This document shows positions 25,694 through 34,656 of a DNA stretch of 64,000 bases, one piece after another. The position numbers were made by a program, and so were the translations under genes. The DNA lies in NCBI RefSeq assembly GCF_023499215.1, contig NZ_JAKHSK010000006.1, forward strand, positions 62,001-126,000, written 5' to 3'. The number at the start of each line of letters is the position of its first letter. Within the stretch, counting starts at the first letter, position 1. The notes below the pieces were generated by a model, which was given only the letters and a program-made list of their open reading frames with translations, made no database searches and had not been told where the DNA came from. This DNA comes from Zunongwangia pacifica (GTDB lineage: Bacteria; Bacteroidota; Bacteroidia; Flavobacteriales; Flavobacteriaceae).

Positions 25694-27547
25694 TTACTTT
25701 TTTAAAACCGAAAATTTGATGGCAGAATCTCCAAATACGGTATGGGTTTGTTTCTGAAAATCTTCTTTTTCAGCTTTAAATATATTGTCTACATACGTTT
25801 GAGGATTAAGATCGATTAAAGGAAACCAGGTACTTTGAATCTGGATTTGTATCTTATGTCCTTTTTTAAAAGTATGGTTTACTCCCTGCAAAGTAATATT
25901 TACATCGGTCTTTTTATTGGACTCAAACGGCTCAGGTTTCGAAAAGTCGTTTCTAAAACGTCCTCGCATCACTTCACTACGTACCATCATATGGTAATTA
26001 CTCATTTTTAAATGATCCATAGTTTCGGGATAATTTTCTGCATCTGGTGGGTAAACATCGATTACTTTTACTACCCAGTCTGCTGCCGTTCCCGTGGTTG
26101 CAACATTTAGCATGGCTTCAATTTCACCAACTACGGTAAGATCTTCGTCTAAAACTTCGGTTTCATAAACCAGTACATCTGGCCTTCTTGCGGCAAATCG
26201 CTGATCGCCGGTCATGTACTCACGTGGTGTAAATACCGTCTTAATTTCATCGTTATAAGACACCGGTTTTTTAGGATCACTTACAAACTCCTGTTTCGTT
26301 TCGGTTGGCTCGGTGGTAAGTTCTTGCTCGTCCCCTAAGTAAAAAGTTTTTGCTACGGAATTTTTTGGAGGCCATTGCTCATAATCTGTCCATTCCCGGT
26401 TACCGGTATCATAGATATGTGCTTCGGCCAGATCTAGCGAACCTTTACCATTTTGTTTTAAGAAATGATTGAAGAATTTAGTTTCATAATCTTGTTGGTA
26501 TCTTGTTGAAATACTATCGCCAAAATATACATTACCAACCGCCTGTCTTCCGCTTTCTCGTGCCCAGTCACCGTGACTCCAGGGCCCGTACACCAAAATA
26601 TTGTAGGTATTGCTGGATTCTTCAATTTTCCTGTACTCGTTAAATGGTCCATATAGATCTTCAGCGTCAAATAATCCTCCAACGATCATCACTGCAGGTT
26701 TCACATCATCTAAATGCTGAATGATCCCTCTGGATTTCCAAAATTCGTCGTAATTAGGATGGTCTTTTAGCTGTTGCCAAAATTCGTTATCTTCTTTATA
26801 ATATTCATCTAAAGTACTCAGCGGTGTATGATCCAAAAAGAATTGATATTGATCCTGAGTACCTAAATCTGGTAATTCGTACCAGCTCTCTGTCGTAGGA
26901 CCGTCTTTTTGATATCCAAAAAGGGCAGTTACCCGCCAGTAGCTTAATAAATACGCGCCATTGTGATGAAAATCATCGAAAAAGAAATCTGATATTCCAG
27001 CCTGTGGTGAAACGGCTTTTAAAGCTTTATGGGAATCTACTAAAGAATATACCGAATAGAATCCTGGATATGAAATTCCCCACATTCCAACATTCCCGTT
27101 ATTATTATCTACATTTTTTACCAGCCAATCGATGGTATCGTAAGTATCACTGGCTTCATCAAACTGCTTTCCTTTTTTATTGGGAATATAAGCACGCATG
27201 TTATCGTACTTTCCTTCGCTCATCCAGCGTCCCCGTACATCCTGATAAACGATAATATTCCCCTGCTGCATCAAATAAGGATTAGGGCCAATCATAGAAC
27301 GCATTTGCCCTTCTCCATAAGGTCTGGAGCTATAAGGCGTTCGTTGCATTATGATTGGATACTTTTTTGAGGTATCTTTTGGGGAGTAAATTGTAGTATG
27401 AAGTTTTGTACCATCCCGCATGGGGATATCAACTTCAGTTTTGGTGTAATGATCTTTTATATTGTAATCGCTGCCCGATTGTGCAGCAACCTGAAATACT
27501 ACAAAGAGTAATAACGTATAAAGTAATGATCGCTGGTGTAATTTCAT
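25694..27547 (-). CDS. CocE/NonD-family alpha/beta hydrolase (X-Pro dipeptidyl-peptidase type)
   Basis: Secreted serine hydrolase of 617 aa with a cleavable signal peptide (about 1-22, ending VAAQ). The nucleophile elbow GMWGISYPGFYS (near 153) carries the catalytic serine. The segment VGGLFDAEDLYGPF near 296 and GPWSHG near 329 fit the Asp and His of the triad. The C-terminal jelly-roll domain (about 395-615) is typical of the X-Pro dipeptidyl-peptidase S15/CocE family. It heads a two-gene unit with the DUF885 lipoprotein. Peptidase or ester hydrolase activity cannot be separated from sequence. Confidence 0.85.
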   Translation of the reverse strand: MKLHQRSLLYTLLLFVVFQVAAQSGSDYNIKDHYTKTEVDIPMRDGTKLHTTIYSPKDTSKKYPIIMQRTPYSSRPYGEGQMRSMIGPNPYLMQQGNIIVYQDVRGRWMSEGKYDNMRAYIPNKKGKQFDEASDTYDTIDWLVKNVDNNNGNVGMWGISYPGFYSVYSLVDSHKALKAVSPQAGISDFFFDDFHHNGAYLLSYWRVTALFGYQKDGPTTESWYELPDLGTQDQYQFFLDHTPLSTLDEYYKEDNEFWQQLKDHPNYDEFWKSRGIIQHLDDVKPAVMIVGGLFDAEDLYGPFNEYRKIEESSNTYNILVYGPWSHGDWARESGRQAVGNVYFGDSISTRYQQDYETKFFNHFLKQNGKGSLDLAEAHIYDTGNREWTDYEQWPPKNSVAKTFYLGDEQELTTEPTETKQEFVSDPKKPVSYNDEIKTVFTPREYMTGDQRFAARRPDVLVYETEVLDEDLTVVGEIEAMLNVATTGTAADWVVKVIDVYPPDAENYPETMDHLKMSNYHMMVRSEVMRGRFRNDFSKPEPFESNKKTDVNITLQGVNHTFKKGHKIQIQIQSTWFPLIDLNPQTYVDNIFKAEKEDFQKQTHTVFGDSAIKFSVLKK

Positions 27548-27610
27548 TATTCAGGAATTGTATTTTTAATCCCTAAAGATAGAAATTACACCGCGAATGG
27601 TAAAGGATTT

Positions 27611-29632
27611 TTATCTTTTAGCTAGCTCCCCTTTTTTCTGAAGTCCGCTTTCCAACCAAGAGATATATTCTGAAGCTTTTGGCGTATAACCAGTTGGCTT
27701 GTTTAATAGATTAAAATCACTGTCTAAAAGCACATAAAAAGGCTGCGAATTATTTTTAAAATTTAGGGTCTGGAAAGTGGCCCACTTGTCTCCAACCGTC
27801 TTTATTTTCTTAATACTGCCGTCTGGACGTTCATAATTAAATTGCTTATCTTCTGGCAGCTCTTCTTTATCATCTACATAAAGTGATATTAAGATATAGT
27901 CGTTTTTAAGAATATCGTAAACTTTAGGATCAGTCCATACCTGTTCTTCCATTTTACGACAGTTTACACAGGCCCAGCCTGTAAAATCGATAATAATTGG
28001 TTTTCCCTGTTCTTTTGCTGCTTGTACACCTTCTTCAAAATCATGATAACTTTCCAGTCCCATTGGGCCACTGGTATCTTTATCGTAAAGGCTATAAAAC
28101 ATTGGTGGTGGAAAACCACTTAATAATTTTAAATTAGAATAAGAAGTGTTGGTAAGCCCGGGAATTAAATAAAGTACAAATAGCAAACTTATAACCCCAA
28201 GACCAAACCTTGCTTTGCTTATTTTTTGCTTTGGCCCGTCATGCGGAAAGCGAATTAAACCAAAAAGATAAAGGGTTAGACCAATGCCTAAAATAATCCA
28301 TATTCCTAAGAAAACTTCTCTTTTTAAAATTCCCCAGTGATCTACAAGATCCGCGTTCGATAAAAATTTAAAAGCTAAAGCCAGTTCTATAAATCCTAAA
28401 ACCACTTTTACCGAATTTAACCAGCCACCACTTTTTGGTAAGGAATTTAACCAATTTGGGAATAACGCAAATAAAGCGAAGGGTAAGGCCAGTGCCAGAC
28501 CAAAACCGCCCATTCCTATAGAAAGTAAGGTGGCACCACCATCACTACTTAAAGAACCGCCAAGAAGTGATCCTAAGATTGGCCCGGTACAGGAAAAAGA
28601 AACAATGGCCAAGGTTACGGCCATAAAGAAAATCCCGATAATCCCACCAATACTGGTGGCTTTATCATCGAGTTTATTTCCCCATGAACTTGGTAAAGTG
28701 ATTTCATAGTACCCAAAAAAAGAAAATGCAAAAACAATGAAGATCACAAAGAATATTACGTTTAGCGTAACATTCGTCGAGATATTATTCAGCAATTCAG
28801 GGTTTACACTGTCCAGTAAATGGAAAGGCAAACTTAAAAGCACGTATATTAAAAAGATAAAGAAACCGTATAATATAGCATTGGTCACTCCTTTAGAACG
28901 TGTTTGCGCCCCTTTGGTAAAGAAAGATACCGTTAACGGGATCATAGGGAACACACAGGGCGTTAATAAAGCAATTAAACCACCTATAAAGCCTAAAAAG
29001 AAAATACTTAAATAAGAAGATTCTTCTTTTTTCGCTTCGTAGCCTTCCCAGCCCTGTACTTTAATATCTAATTGCTGCGCTAAACTCTGGTCTTCTTCCT
29101 CTACCGTTAGATCGGTAAATCCCTGTGTTACTTTGTTACTCCCAAGGGAAATGGTAAAGCGTTCGGTTTCTGGCGGTAAACATTGTTTATCATCGCAAAC
29201 CGAATAATACACTTCTACAATAACCTGGGTATCTTCAGGATGAGTAACTTTTATTTTCTGGGTAAATTCAGCTTCTTCTTCAAAATAGGTAATATTAGCT
29301 TCAAAAACCTCATCATAAACCGGTGCCACTTCTGGCTCTAAAGTTTCTCCAATAAGTTCGTACTCTTCTTCTTCAACATTAAAAGTGAATTTTGTAGGGA
29401 TTGGAGCGATATCCATTTCTACTTCCTTTTGGGAATACAAATGCCAGTTACCCTCTAATTCGGCTTTAATTTTTATAATATAAATACTATCATTTTCTTT
29501 TTCGAAAGAAGCTTCCCAGGTCACCGGATTTTCAAACTGTCCACTTCCGCCAGCCATTGATGGATCAAAAACCTGCGCTTGTAGGGGTAAAATAGCAAAC
29601 AATAGTAATGCTAAGGCTATAATTTTTTTCAT
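27611..29632 (-). CDS. DsbD-like thiol:disulfide interchange protein
   Basis: Inner-membrane protein of 673 aa that passes electrons from cytoplasmic thioredoxin to periplasmic thiols. In order: signal peptide (1-19), DsbD-alpha-like periplasmic domain with CDDKQC near 145 (about 25-170), an eight-helix CcdA-like membrane domain with TPCVFPMIPL and FSCTGPILG (about 203-495), and a C-terminal thioredoxin domain with WACVNC near 556. It overlaps the start region of tilS's stop by 4 bases (ATGA), so the two are translationally coupled. Confidence 0.9.
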   Translation of the reverse strand: MKKIIALALLLFAILPLQAQVFDPSMAGGSGQFENPVTWEASFEKENDSIYIIKIKAELEGNWHLYSQKEVEMDIAPIPTKFTFNVEEEEYELIGETLEPEVAPVYDEVFEANITYFEEEAEFTQKIKVTHPEDTQVIVEVYYSVCDDKQCLPPETERFTISLGSNKVTQGFTDLTVEEEDQSLAQQLDIKVQGWEGYEAKKEESSYLSIFFLGFIGGLIALLTPCVFPMIPLTVSFFTKGAQTRSKGVTNAILYGFFIFLIYVLLSLPFHLLDSVNPELLNNISTNVTLNVIFFVIFIVFAFSFFGYYEITLPSSWGNKLDDKATSIGGIIGIFFMAVTLAIVSFSCTGPILGSLLGGSLSSDGGATLLSIGMGGFGLALALPFALFALFPNWLNSLPKSGGWLNSVKVVLGFIELALAFKFLSNADLVDHWGILKREVFLGIWIILGIGLTLYLFGLIRFPHDGPKQKISKARFGLGVISLLFVLYLIPGLTNTSYSNLKLLSGFPPPMFYSLYDKDTSGPMGLESYHDFEEGVQAAKEQGKPIIIDFTGWACVNCRKMEEQVWTDPKVYDILKNDYILISLYVDDKEELPEDKQFNYERPDGSIKKIKTVGDKWATFQTLNFKNNSQPFYVLLDSDFNLLNKPTGYTPKASEYISWLESGLQKKGELAKR

Positions 29633-30942
29633 TGATGAAAGGTAATTTTTAATATGGGTTGATTTTCGGATGTTATCGCAAATCGGTTATCTGCCCGCCA
29701 GTTTACAATCCAAACGATTTTATCACCAGAAGTTAATAACCAGGTATTTTCTTTTTGCGGCAAAGATAATTTATTGTCCTTAAAAAAGTCGCTTACTTTC
29801 TTTCGACCTTTCATCCCAAATGGATGAAAACTATCGCCTTCCTGCCAACGACGAAGTTTTAAAGGATATTGTAGTTTATTGGCATTTACATAAATAATAT
29901 TCCGGTTGGTTTCCTGTATTTCTGAAACCTGATGGAAACTAAATGCCGCATTGGGCAGCATAAAATTCTCTTCATTTTCAGCAATTTCATAGGTTGTTTG
30001 TAAATGAGACTGATCGATTTTAGTCAAATAAAGCTCATCTCTGTCTTTTACCAATCGGTGCGTATTGGAAAACACCATTTTGCCCGATTGTGCCTCGAGT
30101 AAATTATAAACATCATTCCATTCGGTAAAACCAAATGTTTTTAGCAATTGGTATAAAACCGCTTTCGCATGCGGTAAACGCTGAAGAAAAAGTACATCGA
30201 GAGCATAGCCAAAATCGACTTTCTTAACGGCTTTTTTATAGATCAGCTCGGTATAATCTTCTACAAGGTCTAATTGCTGTCGCAGGTATTCCTGAGTATT
30301 TTTAAAGCCTTCTAAAAATTGAGGGTTCATTTCCTCGAATATTGGAACAACCTGATGCCTTATTTTATTCCGAAGATATTTTGTAGAGGCGTTACTGCTA
30401 TCTTCCCGCCATAAAATCTCGTGCTCCCGTGCATAGTTTTCAATTTCCTGCCGACTAAATGTTAATAATGGACGTAAAATTTTATCATTTTCAGCTTTGA
30501 TACCGGCCAATCCTTCTGGTCCGGTACTTCTCACAAAATTAATCAGGAACGTCTCTAAAGAATCATTGGCGTGATGCGCTACCAGAATATAATCTGCATT
30601 TTCAGCGATTCGTAGTTCTTCGAACCAGCGATATCGTAATTCTCTCGCCGCCATTTGTATGGAAAGTTTATGCTCTTCAGCAAAAGCAGTGGTATTAAAA
30701 TGCTGAATATGTACTTTTATCCCAAGATTTTGTGCCGCCCGTACTACAAACTCTTCATCACCATCACTTTCGCGGTCTCTCAGGTTAAAATTACAATGGG
30801 CTATAGCGAAATCCAGCTTTAGCTTTTTACAAAGGTGCATTAAAACCATACTATCTACACCACCGCTTACCGCCAGAATCATTTTGGCATTCACCAAATT
30901 TGGGAAGCTTGATTTTACATGATTTTTAAAGGCTTTTTCCAT
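29629..30942 (-). CDS. tilS: tRNA(Ile)-lysidine synthase
   Basis: Cytoplasmic enzyme of 437 aa that makes lysidine at the wobble position of tRNA-Ile (CAU). The N-terminal PP-loop motif ILAVSGGVDSMVL is at about 22-34. The ATG at 30940-30942 is preferred over an upstream in-frame start at 30975, because a full promoter (TTG 30973-30975, 16 bases, TATCTTTG 30949-30956) occupies that stretch and leaves a very short leader. A C-terminal TilS domain (RRWQEGDSFHPFGMKGRKKVSDFF) is present. It overlaps dsbD by 4 bases. Confidence 0.93.
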   Translation of the reverse strand: MEKAFKNHVKSSFPNLVNAKMILAVSGGVDSMVLMHLCKKLKLDFAIAHCNFNLRDRESDGDEEFVVRAAQNLGIKVHIQHFNTTAFAEEHKLSIQMAARELRYRWFEELRIAENADYILVAHHANDSLETFLINFVRSTGPEGLAGIKAENDKILRPLLTFSRQEIENYAREHEILWREDSSNASTKYLRNKIRHQVVPIFEEMNPQFLEGFKNTQEYLRQQLDLVEDYTELIYKKAVKKVDFGYALDVLFLQRLPHAKAVLYQLLKTFGFTEWNDVYNLLEAQSGKMVFSNTHRLVKDRDELYLTKIDQSHLQTTYEIAENEENFMLPNAAFSFHQVSEIQETNRNIIYVNANKLQYPLKLRRWQEGDSFHPFGMKGRKKVSDFFKDNKLSLPQKENTWLLTSGDKIVWIVNWRADNRFAITSENQPILKITFHQ

Positions 30943-30948
30943 AAAAAT

Positions 30949-30975
30949 CAAAGATACAAAATTCGATAAGCTCAA
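30949..30975 (-). promoter_or_regulatory. Promoter of tilS-dsbD
   Basis: On the minus strand TTG (30973-30975) is followed after 16 bases by TATCTTTG (30956-30949), an exact -7 match ending only 6 bases before the tilS ATG. The transcript is therefore probably leaderless or nearly so. Confidence 0.55.
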
Positions 30976-31036
30976 CTTTTAAAGTTTCCTGTTTTTGAAC
31001 TTAAGATTGACTTAATAGAAATTATAAAAAAACACT

Positions 31037-31044
31037 TATCTTTG
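31037..31044 (+). promoter_or_regulatory. Putative -7 element of higBA
   Basis: TATCTTTG matches TAnnTTTG exactly and overlaps the TTG at 31042, arguing against that codon as the higB start. Confidence 0.5.
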
Positions 31045-31071
31045 ACGTTAGTAACGAAAGACAGAATATTC

Positions 31072-31353
31072 TTGATTAAATCATTTTCAGATAAAGAAGC
31101 AGAGAAAATTTGGAGTGGAATAGCCTCCAAAAAGCTGCCTCCAAATATTCAAAATGTTACACGCAGAAAATTAAGAATGATTAATAATGCGCACCATATA
31201 AATGACTTAAGAATTCCGCCCGCAAATCATTTGGAAAAATTGAGCGGAAATTTAGAAGGATTTTTTAGTATTAGAATTAATAGGCAATGGAGATTGATTT
31301 TTAAATGGAATAACGACAGTGCTTTTGAAGTAAAGATTATTGATTATCACTAA
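31072..31353 (+). CDS. higB: HigB-type toxin (RelE-like mRNA interferase)
   Basis: Small basic RelE/HigB-family toxin of 93 aa, expected to cut mRNA on the ribosome. The sequence shows the family pattern: IKSFSDKEAEKIW at the start, RRKLRMINNAHHINDLRIPPANHLEKL in the middle and SIRINRQWRLIFKW near the end. The TTG at 31072 is chosen because it gives the usual 93-residue length and because the longer frame from TTG 31042 starts inside the -7 element. higA follows after 10 bases, in the toxin-first order typical of HigBA. Confidence 0.88.
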   Translation: MIKSFSDKEAEKIWSGIASKKLPPNIQNVTRRKLRMINNAHHINDLRIPPANHLEKLSGNLEGFFSIRINRQWRLIFKWNNDSAFEVKIIDYH

Positions 31354-31363
31354 ATTTTAACGA

Positions 31364-31663
31364 ATGAACAAATTAGAAAACATACATCCAGGAGAAATAT
31401 TAAAGGAAGAATTTCTAGATCCTTTAAAGATTACGGCATACAGACTTTCTAAAGAAACCTTTATTCCTCAAACTAGAATTAGCGAAATTATAAATCGTAA
31501 AAGAAGAATAACAGCGGATACGGCATTACGCTTTTCCAGATTTTTCGGCACTTCTGCCAAATTTTGGTTAGGATTACAAGACGATTATGATTTAGAAGAA
31601 GAAAAAATATTAAAGGAACAAGAATTTAATAATATTAAACCTATTGAAAGCAGTATCGCTTAA
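31364..31663 (+). CDS. higA: HigA-type antitoxin (XRE helix-turn-helix)
   Basis: Antitoxin and autorepressor of 99 aa. The opening IHPGEILKEEFLDPL and the helix-turn-helix YRLSKETFIPQTRISEIINRK (about 26-46) match HigA/VapI proteins. The acidic C-terminal tail (EEEKILKEQEFNN) would contact the toxin. It ends 6 bases before the convergent pabB stop codon. Confidence 0.92.
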   Translation: MNKLENIHPGEILKEEFLDPLKITAYRLSKETFIPQTRISEIINRKRRITADTALRFSRFFGTSAKFWLGLQDDYDLEEEKILKEQEFNNIKPIESSIA

Positions 31664-31669
31664 GCTTTT

Positions 31670-32974
31670 CTATATATTCCCTTCTAAAACCTGTCGCATC
31701 GCCCTGGCTTTTACCATACATTCTTCGTATTCATTTTCTGGTTTGGATTGTGCGGTGATGGCTCCACCAACCGAAAATGATGCGTATTTATTTTCTGAAT
31801 TATAAAGAATACTTCGAATTACAACATTAAAATCGAAATCTGCTGCCGGTGTAAAATAACCAATCGCTCCGCTATAAAGTCCTCGTTTGGTTTCTTCCAG
31901 CTCTTCGATAATTTTCATTGCTGAAATTTTAGGAGCGCCCGTCATGCTTCCCATTGGAAAGGTACTTTGCAACACATCGACTGCCGAAATATCTTCCTGA
32001 AGTTCTGCTGAAATTGTTGAAATTAACTGATGTACCTGCTTAAACGAATACACCTCGCATAATTCTTCTACCTTTACGCTTCCTTTTTTTGCGGTGCGAG
32101 AAAGATCATTTCGTACCAAATCTGCGATCATAATATTCTCTGATCGTTCTTTTAGATCTTCAGTAAGCTTTTGGGCGTTTAAAGCATCAATTTTTGGATC
32201 GCTATGTCGTGGGGCAGTTCCCTTTATAGGTTGCGAAACTACTTTATTTCCTAGCTTCTGAATATAACGCTCTGGCGAGGCGCACATCGCGTGATAGTTC
32301 TCCAGGATTAAAAAACTGGCAAAAGGCGGATTAGAAATCGTATTAAGCGCATTAAAAACCTGCAAAGGCTCTAAATCGATATTTTCAGCATAAAATTCCT
32401 GGCAAAAATTAGCTTCGTAAATATCGCCCCGATGAATATGCATTAACATATTCCCAATCTTCTCTAAATATGCTTCTTTAGAAAGTCGGGAATTTATAGT
32501 AACTGATTTTTGAGCTTTTTCAAAGTTTTTTTCAGCAATTGCAAGATCATTAATTTCCGTAAAATCCAGATCAATTTCATCATCCACCACTCTTAGGTAT
32601 TGCACTTCAAGCTGGTTTCCCTTCAGTAAAAATAATTTTTGCGGCTGAAAAAAGTAAAGCTCAGGAAATAAAAGTCCGTCGTAATTTTTACTCTTTAGAT
32701 TTTCGATATCATTCTTAAGATCGTAGGATAAGTATCCAAAAATCCAATCGGCCGTAGTTTGCTGATATTCTTTTAATTTTTCAAAAGCTTCTACCGCATC
32801 GGTTTTGATGGCCGTAAAAGCTTCTACTGCCAAAATCGCATCGTATTGCCGGTATTTATCGGGATAATTATTACTATCCAGCCAGATGACTTCTCTAAAA
32901 CCAGAAGCCCAGATGAGCAATTTTTGCTTAAATAAATCGACATCAGAAAGTTCAAAAATCTTGGTACTGCGCAC
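31670..32974 (-). CDS. pabB: Aminodeoxychorismate synthase component I
   Basis: Chorismate-utilising enzyme of 434 aa that makes aminodeoxychorismate for folate synthesis together with a glutaminase subunit (not in this window). The conserved C-terminal chorismate-binding block is clear: SPERYIQKLGNKVVSQPIKG, ENIMIADLVRNDLSR, FPMGSMTGAPKISAMKIIE and YSGAIGYF. The Lys in the PIKG segment fits PabB rather than anthranilate synthase. Its start is 2 bases after the FMN-reductase stop, so the two form an operon. Confidence 0.88.
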   Translation of the reverse strand: MRSTKIFELSDVDLFKQKLLIWASGFREVIWLDSNNYPDKYRQYDAILAVEAFTAIKTDAVEAFEKLKEYQQTTADWIFGYLSYDLKNDIENLKSKNYDGLLFPELYFFQPQKLFLLKGNQLEVQYLRVVDDEIDLDFTEINDLAIAEKNFEKAQKSVTINSRLSKEAYLEKIGNMLMHIHRGDIYEANFCQEFYAENIDLEPLQVFNALNTISNPPFASFLILENYHAMCASPERYIQKLGNKVVSQPIKGTAPRHSDPKIDALNAQKLTEDLKERSENIMIADLVRNDLSRTAKKGSVKVEELCEVYSFKQVHQLISTISAELQEDISAVDVLQSTFPMGSMTGAPKISAMKIIEELEETKRGLYSGAIGYFTPAADFDFNVVIRSILYNSENKYASFSVGGAITAQSKPENEYEECMVKARAMRQVLEGNI

Positions 32975-32976
32975 AC

Positions 32977-33516
32977 TTATGAAGTTTGTTGTGCAAAAGT
33001 ATTTATTTTTGAAGTAATTTCTTTTTCTAATTCAGGGTTTACTACAATTCCATTTTTAAAATTATCGTAAAAGCTGGGAAAACTTAGGGTTTCTACAACT
33101 TCACCTCCAAAAATACTAAAAGCGGTTTTTGCATATTTTAGCGAAGCGGAAGCACCACCCTGCCCAGGAGAAGCGGCGGCTAAAAATATTTTCTTACCGG
33201 CTAAAAACTGATGTTTATAACGTGAAGTCCAGTCGATTAAATTTTTAAAATATGCTGATAAGCTTCCGTTATGCTCGTTAATCGTGATAATTAAAGCATC
33301 ATTTTGCGCAATTTCGGTCGCAAATTTTTCAGCATTTTCAGGAACTCCCTGTTCCTTTTCTATATCTTCCCCATAAAACGGTAAGCTGTAATCTAAAACA
33401 TCAATATGTTTCGTGATATAATCTGAAGGTAAACGATCCATAAGATTTTTTAGTAATTGTACATTTATTGACGTACTACTGTTTGATCCTGCAAATCCTA
33501 ATATATTTTTCATCAT
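32977..33516 (-). CDS. NAD(P)H-dependent FMN reductase family protein
   Basis: Flavodoxin-fold oxidoreductase of 179 aa. The FMN phosphate loop GSNSSTSIN is at 10-18, the NEHNGSLSAYFKNLIDW segment near 79 matches the flavin/nicotinamide site, and AASPGQGGASASL near 113 completes the NADPH-dependent FMN reductase pattern. Two adjacent ATG codons (33516 and 33513) are equally possible starts. It heads an operon with pabB and has a well-formed promoter directly upstream. Confidence 0.85.
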   Translation of the reverse strand: MMKNILGFAGSNSSTSINVQLLKNLMDRLPSDYITKHIDVLDYSLPFYGEDIEKEQGVPENAEKFATEIAQNDALIITINEHNGSLSAYFKNLIDWTSRYKHQFLAGKKIFLAAASPGQGGASASLKYAKTAFSIFGGEVVETLSFPSFYDNFKNGIVVNPELEKEITSKINTFAQQTS

Positions 33517-33526
33517 AATTTTTACT

Positions 33527-33557
33527 CAAAATTAGCAATTTATAAGGCGAAGGGCAA
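33527..33557 (-). promoter_or_regulatory. Promoter of the FMN reductase-pabB operon
   Basis: On the minus strand TTG (33557-33555) is followed after 20 bases by TAATTTTG (33534-33527). Both elements and their spacing fit the Bacteroidota primary sigma-factor consensus. Confidence 0.6.
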
Positions 33558-33676
33558 TTGTTTCTTAAAGAAACATTCTATCTAAACCATAAGAAATCTT
33601 TATGCATTTAAATGTTCTAAAAAATGGAAGAGATACTATATTTATACTGAATAAAATAAGAAGAAAATAAAGTACG

Positions 33677-34549
33677 ATGTATATTTTAAAAAACGAGCAT
33701 TTGCAAATCGGAATTCAGCATAATGGTGCCGAATTATGCAGCATTAAAAACCTGAAAAACAACAAGGAATATATGTGGCAGGCCGATCCTGAAATTTGGG
33801 GAAGCCATGCACCAAACTTATTCCCGGTAATTGGTGCCTTAAAAGGAAATCAGATTAAATACGAAGGTGAATTTTACGATATGCCCAGACATGGTTTTAT
33901 AAGGCATAACGAAAATCTAGAAGTAAAAAAGCAAACAGAAACCTCGATTACCTTCAGTATAAAAAGCAACGAAGAATTACGTAAGATCTATCCTTTTGAG
34001 TTTGAATTTGAGCTTAGTTTCACTTTAAAAGCTACATCGATCGAAGTGAACCACCTGGTTAAAAATCTGGACAAGAAACCTGTTTATTTCCAGATTGGCG
34101 GGCATCCGGCCTTTAATGCGCCACTTTTTGAAGGTGAAACTTATGAAGATTATTATCTTGAATTTGATCAAGACCTCACTTTGGAGACTTATCTTTTAGG
34201 AGAAAGCGGCTTAGTAAGTGAGCATACCAGAACAGTAATCGAGAACAGTAATAAACTACAGCTTACCAAAGATCTTTTTAATAACGATGCTTTAATTTTT
34301 AAAGATATTCCTTCTAAACATATAAGCTTAAAAAGCAAAAATCACGGTGCGATACTAAGCGTTTCTTACAAGGATTTTAAAAACCTGGGAGTTTGGGCAA
34401 AACCTGGCGCACCTTATGTTTGTATTGAACCCTGGCTTGGGATTGCAGATGTAGAAAGTACCGATCAAAATTTTAAAACCAAGGAAGGTATTATTGAATT
34501 AGAAACTGGTAAAGAATACAGCGCTACCTATACCATAACGATCGAATAA
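33677..34549 (+). CDS. Aldose 1-epimerase-like protein (LacX/YeaD type)
   Basis: Cytoplasmic galactose-mutarotase-fold protein of 290 aa. Features are the N-terminal NGAELCSIKN strand, PRHGFIRH near 73, IGGHPAFNAP near 150 and CIEPWLGIAD near 254, which match the LacX branch rather than classical GalM. Substrates of this branch are poorly defined (sugar phosphates or disaccharides have been suggested). It stands alone between a divergent FMN-reductase operon and the downstream helicase. Confidence 0.82.
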   Translation: MYILKNEHLQIGIQHNGAELCSIKNLKNNKEYMWQADPEIWGSHAPNLFPVIGALKGNQIKYEGEFYDMPRHGFIRHNENLEVKKQTETSITFSIKSNEELRKIYPFEFEFELSFTLKATSIEVNHLVKNLDKKPVYFQIGGHPAFNAPLFEGETYEDYYLEFDQDLTLETYLLGESGLVSEHTRTVIENSNKLQLTKDLFNNDALIFKDIPSKHISLKSKNHGAILSVSYKDFKNLGVWAKPGAPYVCIEPWLGIADVESTDQNFKTKEGIIELETGKEYSATYTITIE

Positions 34550-34576
34550 CTTTTAAATTAAGTAGTCTAAAACATC

Positions 34577-34621
34577 GATTCTCAAACAAATTCTTGATTT
34601 CAGGGTAATTCTTTGAGAATC
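34577..34621. promoter_or_regulatory. 10-bp perfect inverted repeat at the helicase promoter
   Basis: GATTCTCAAA (34577-34586) and TTTGAGAATC (34612-34621) are exact inverted copies 25 bases apart. The right arm ends 6 bases before the -7 element. No T-run follows, so an operator is more likely than a terminator. Confidence 0.45.
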
Positions 34622-34627
34622 ATAGAC

Positions 34628-34635
34628 TACCTTTG
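34628..34635 (+). promoter_or_regulatory. Putative -7 element of the helicase gene
   Basis: TACCTTTG is an exact match to TAnnTTTG. It overlaps the TTG at 34633, which would otherwise open the reading frame. Confidence 0.5.
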
Positions 34636-34656
34636 CAAAAAATTAAACCTCCCGTT

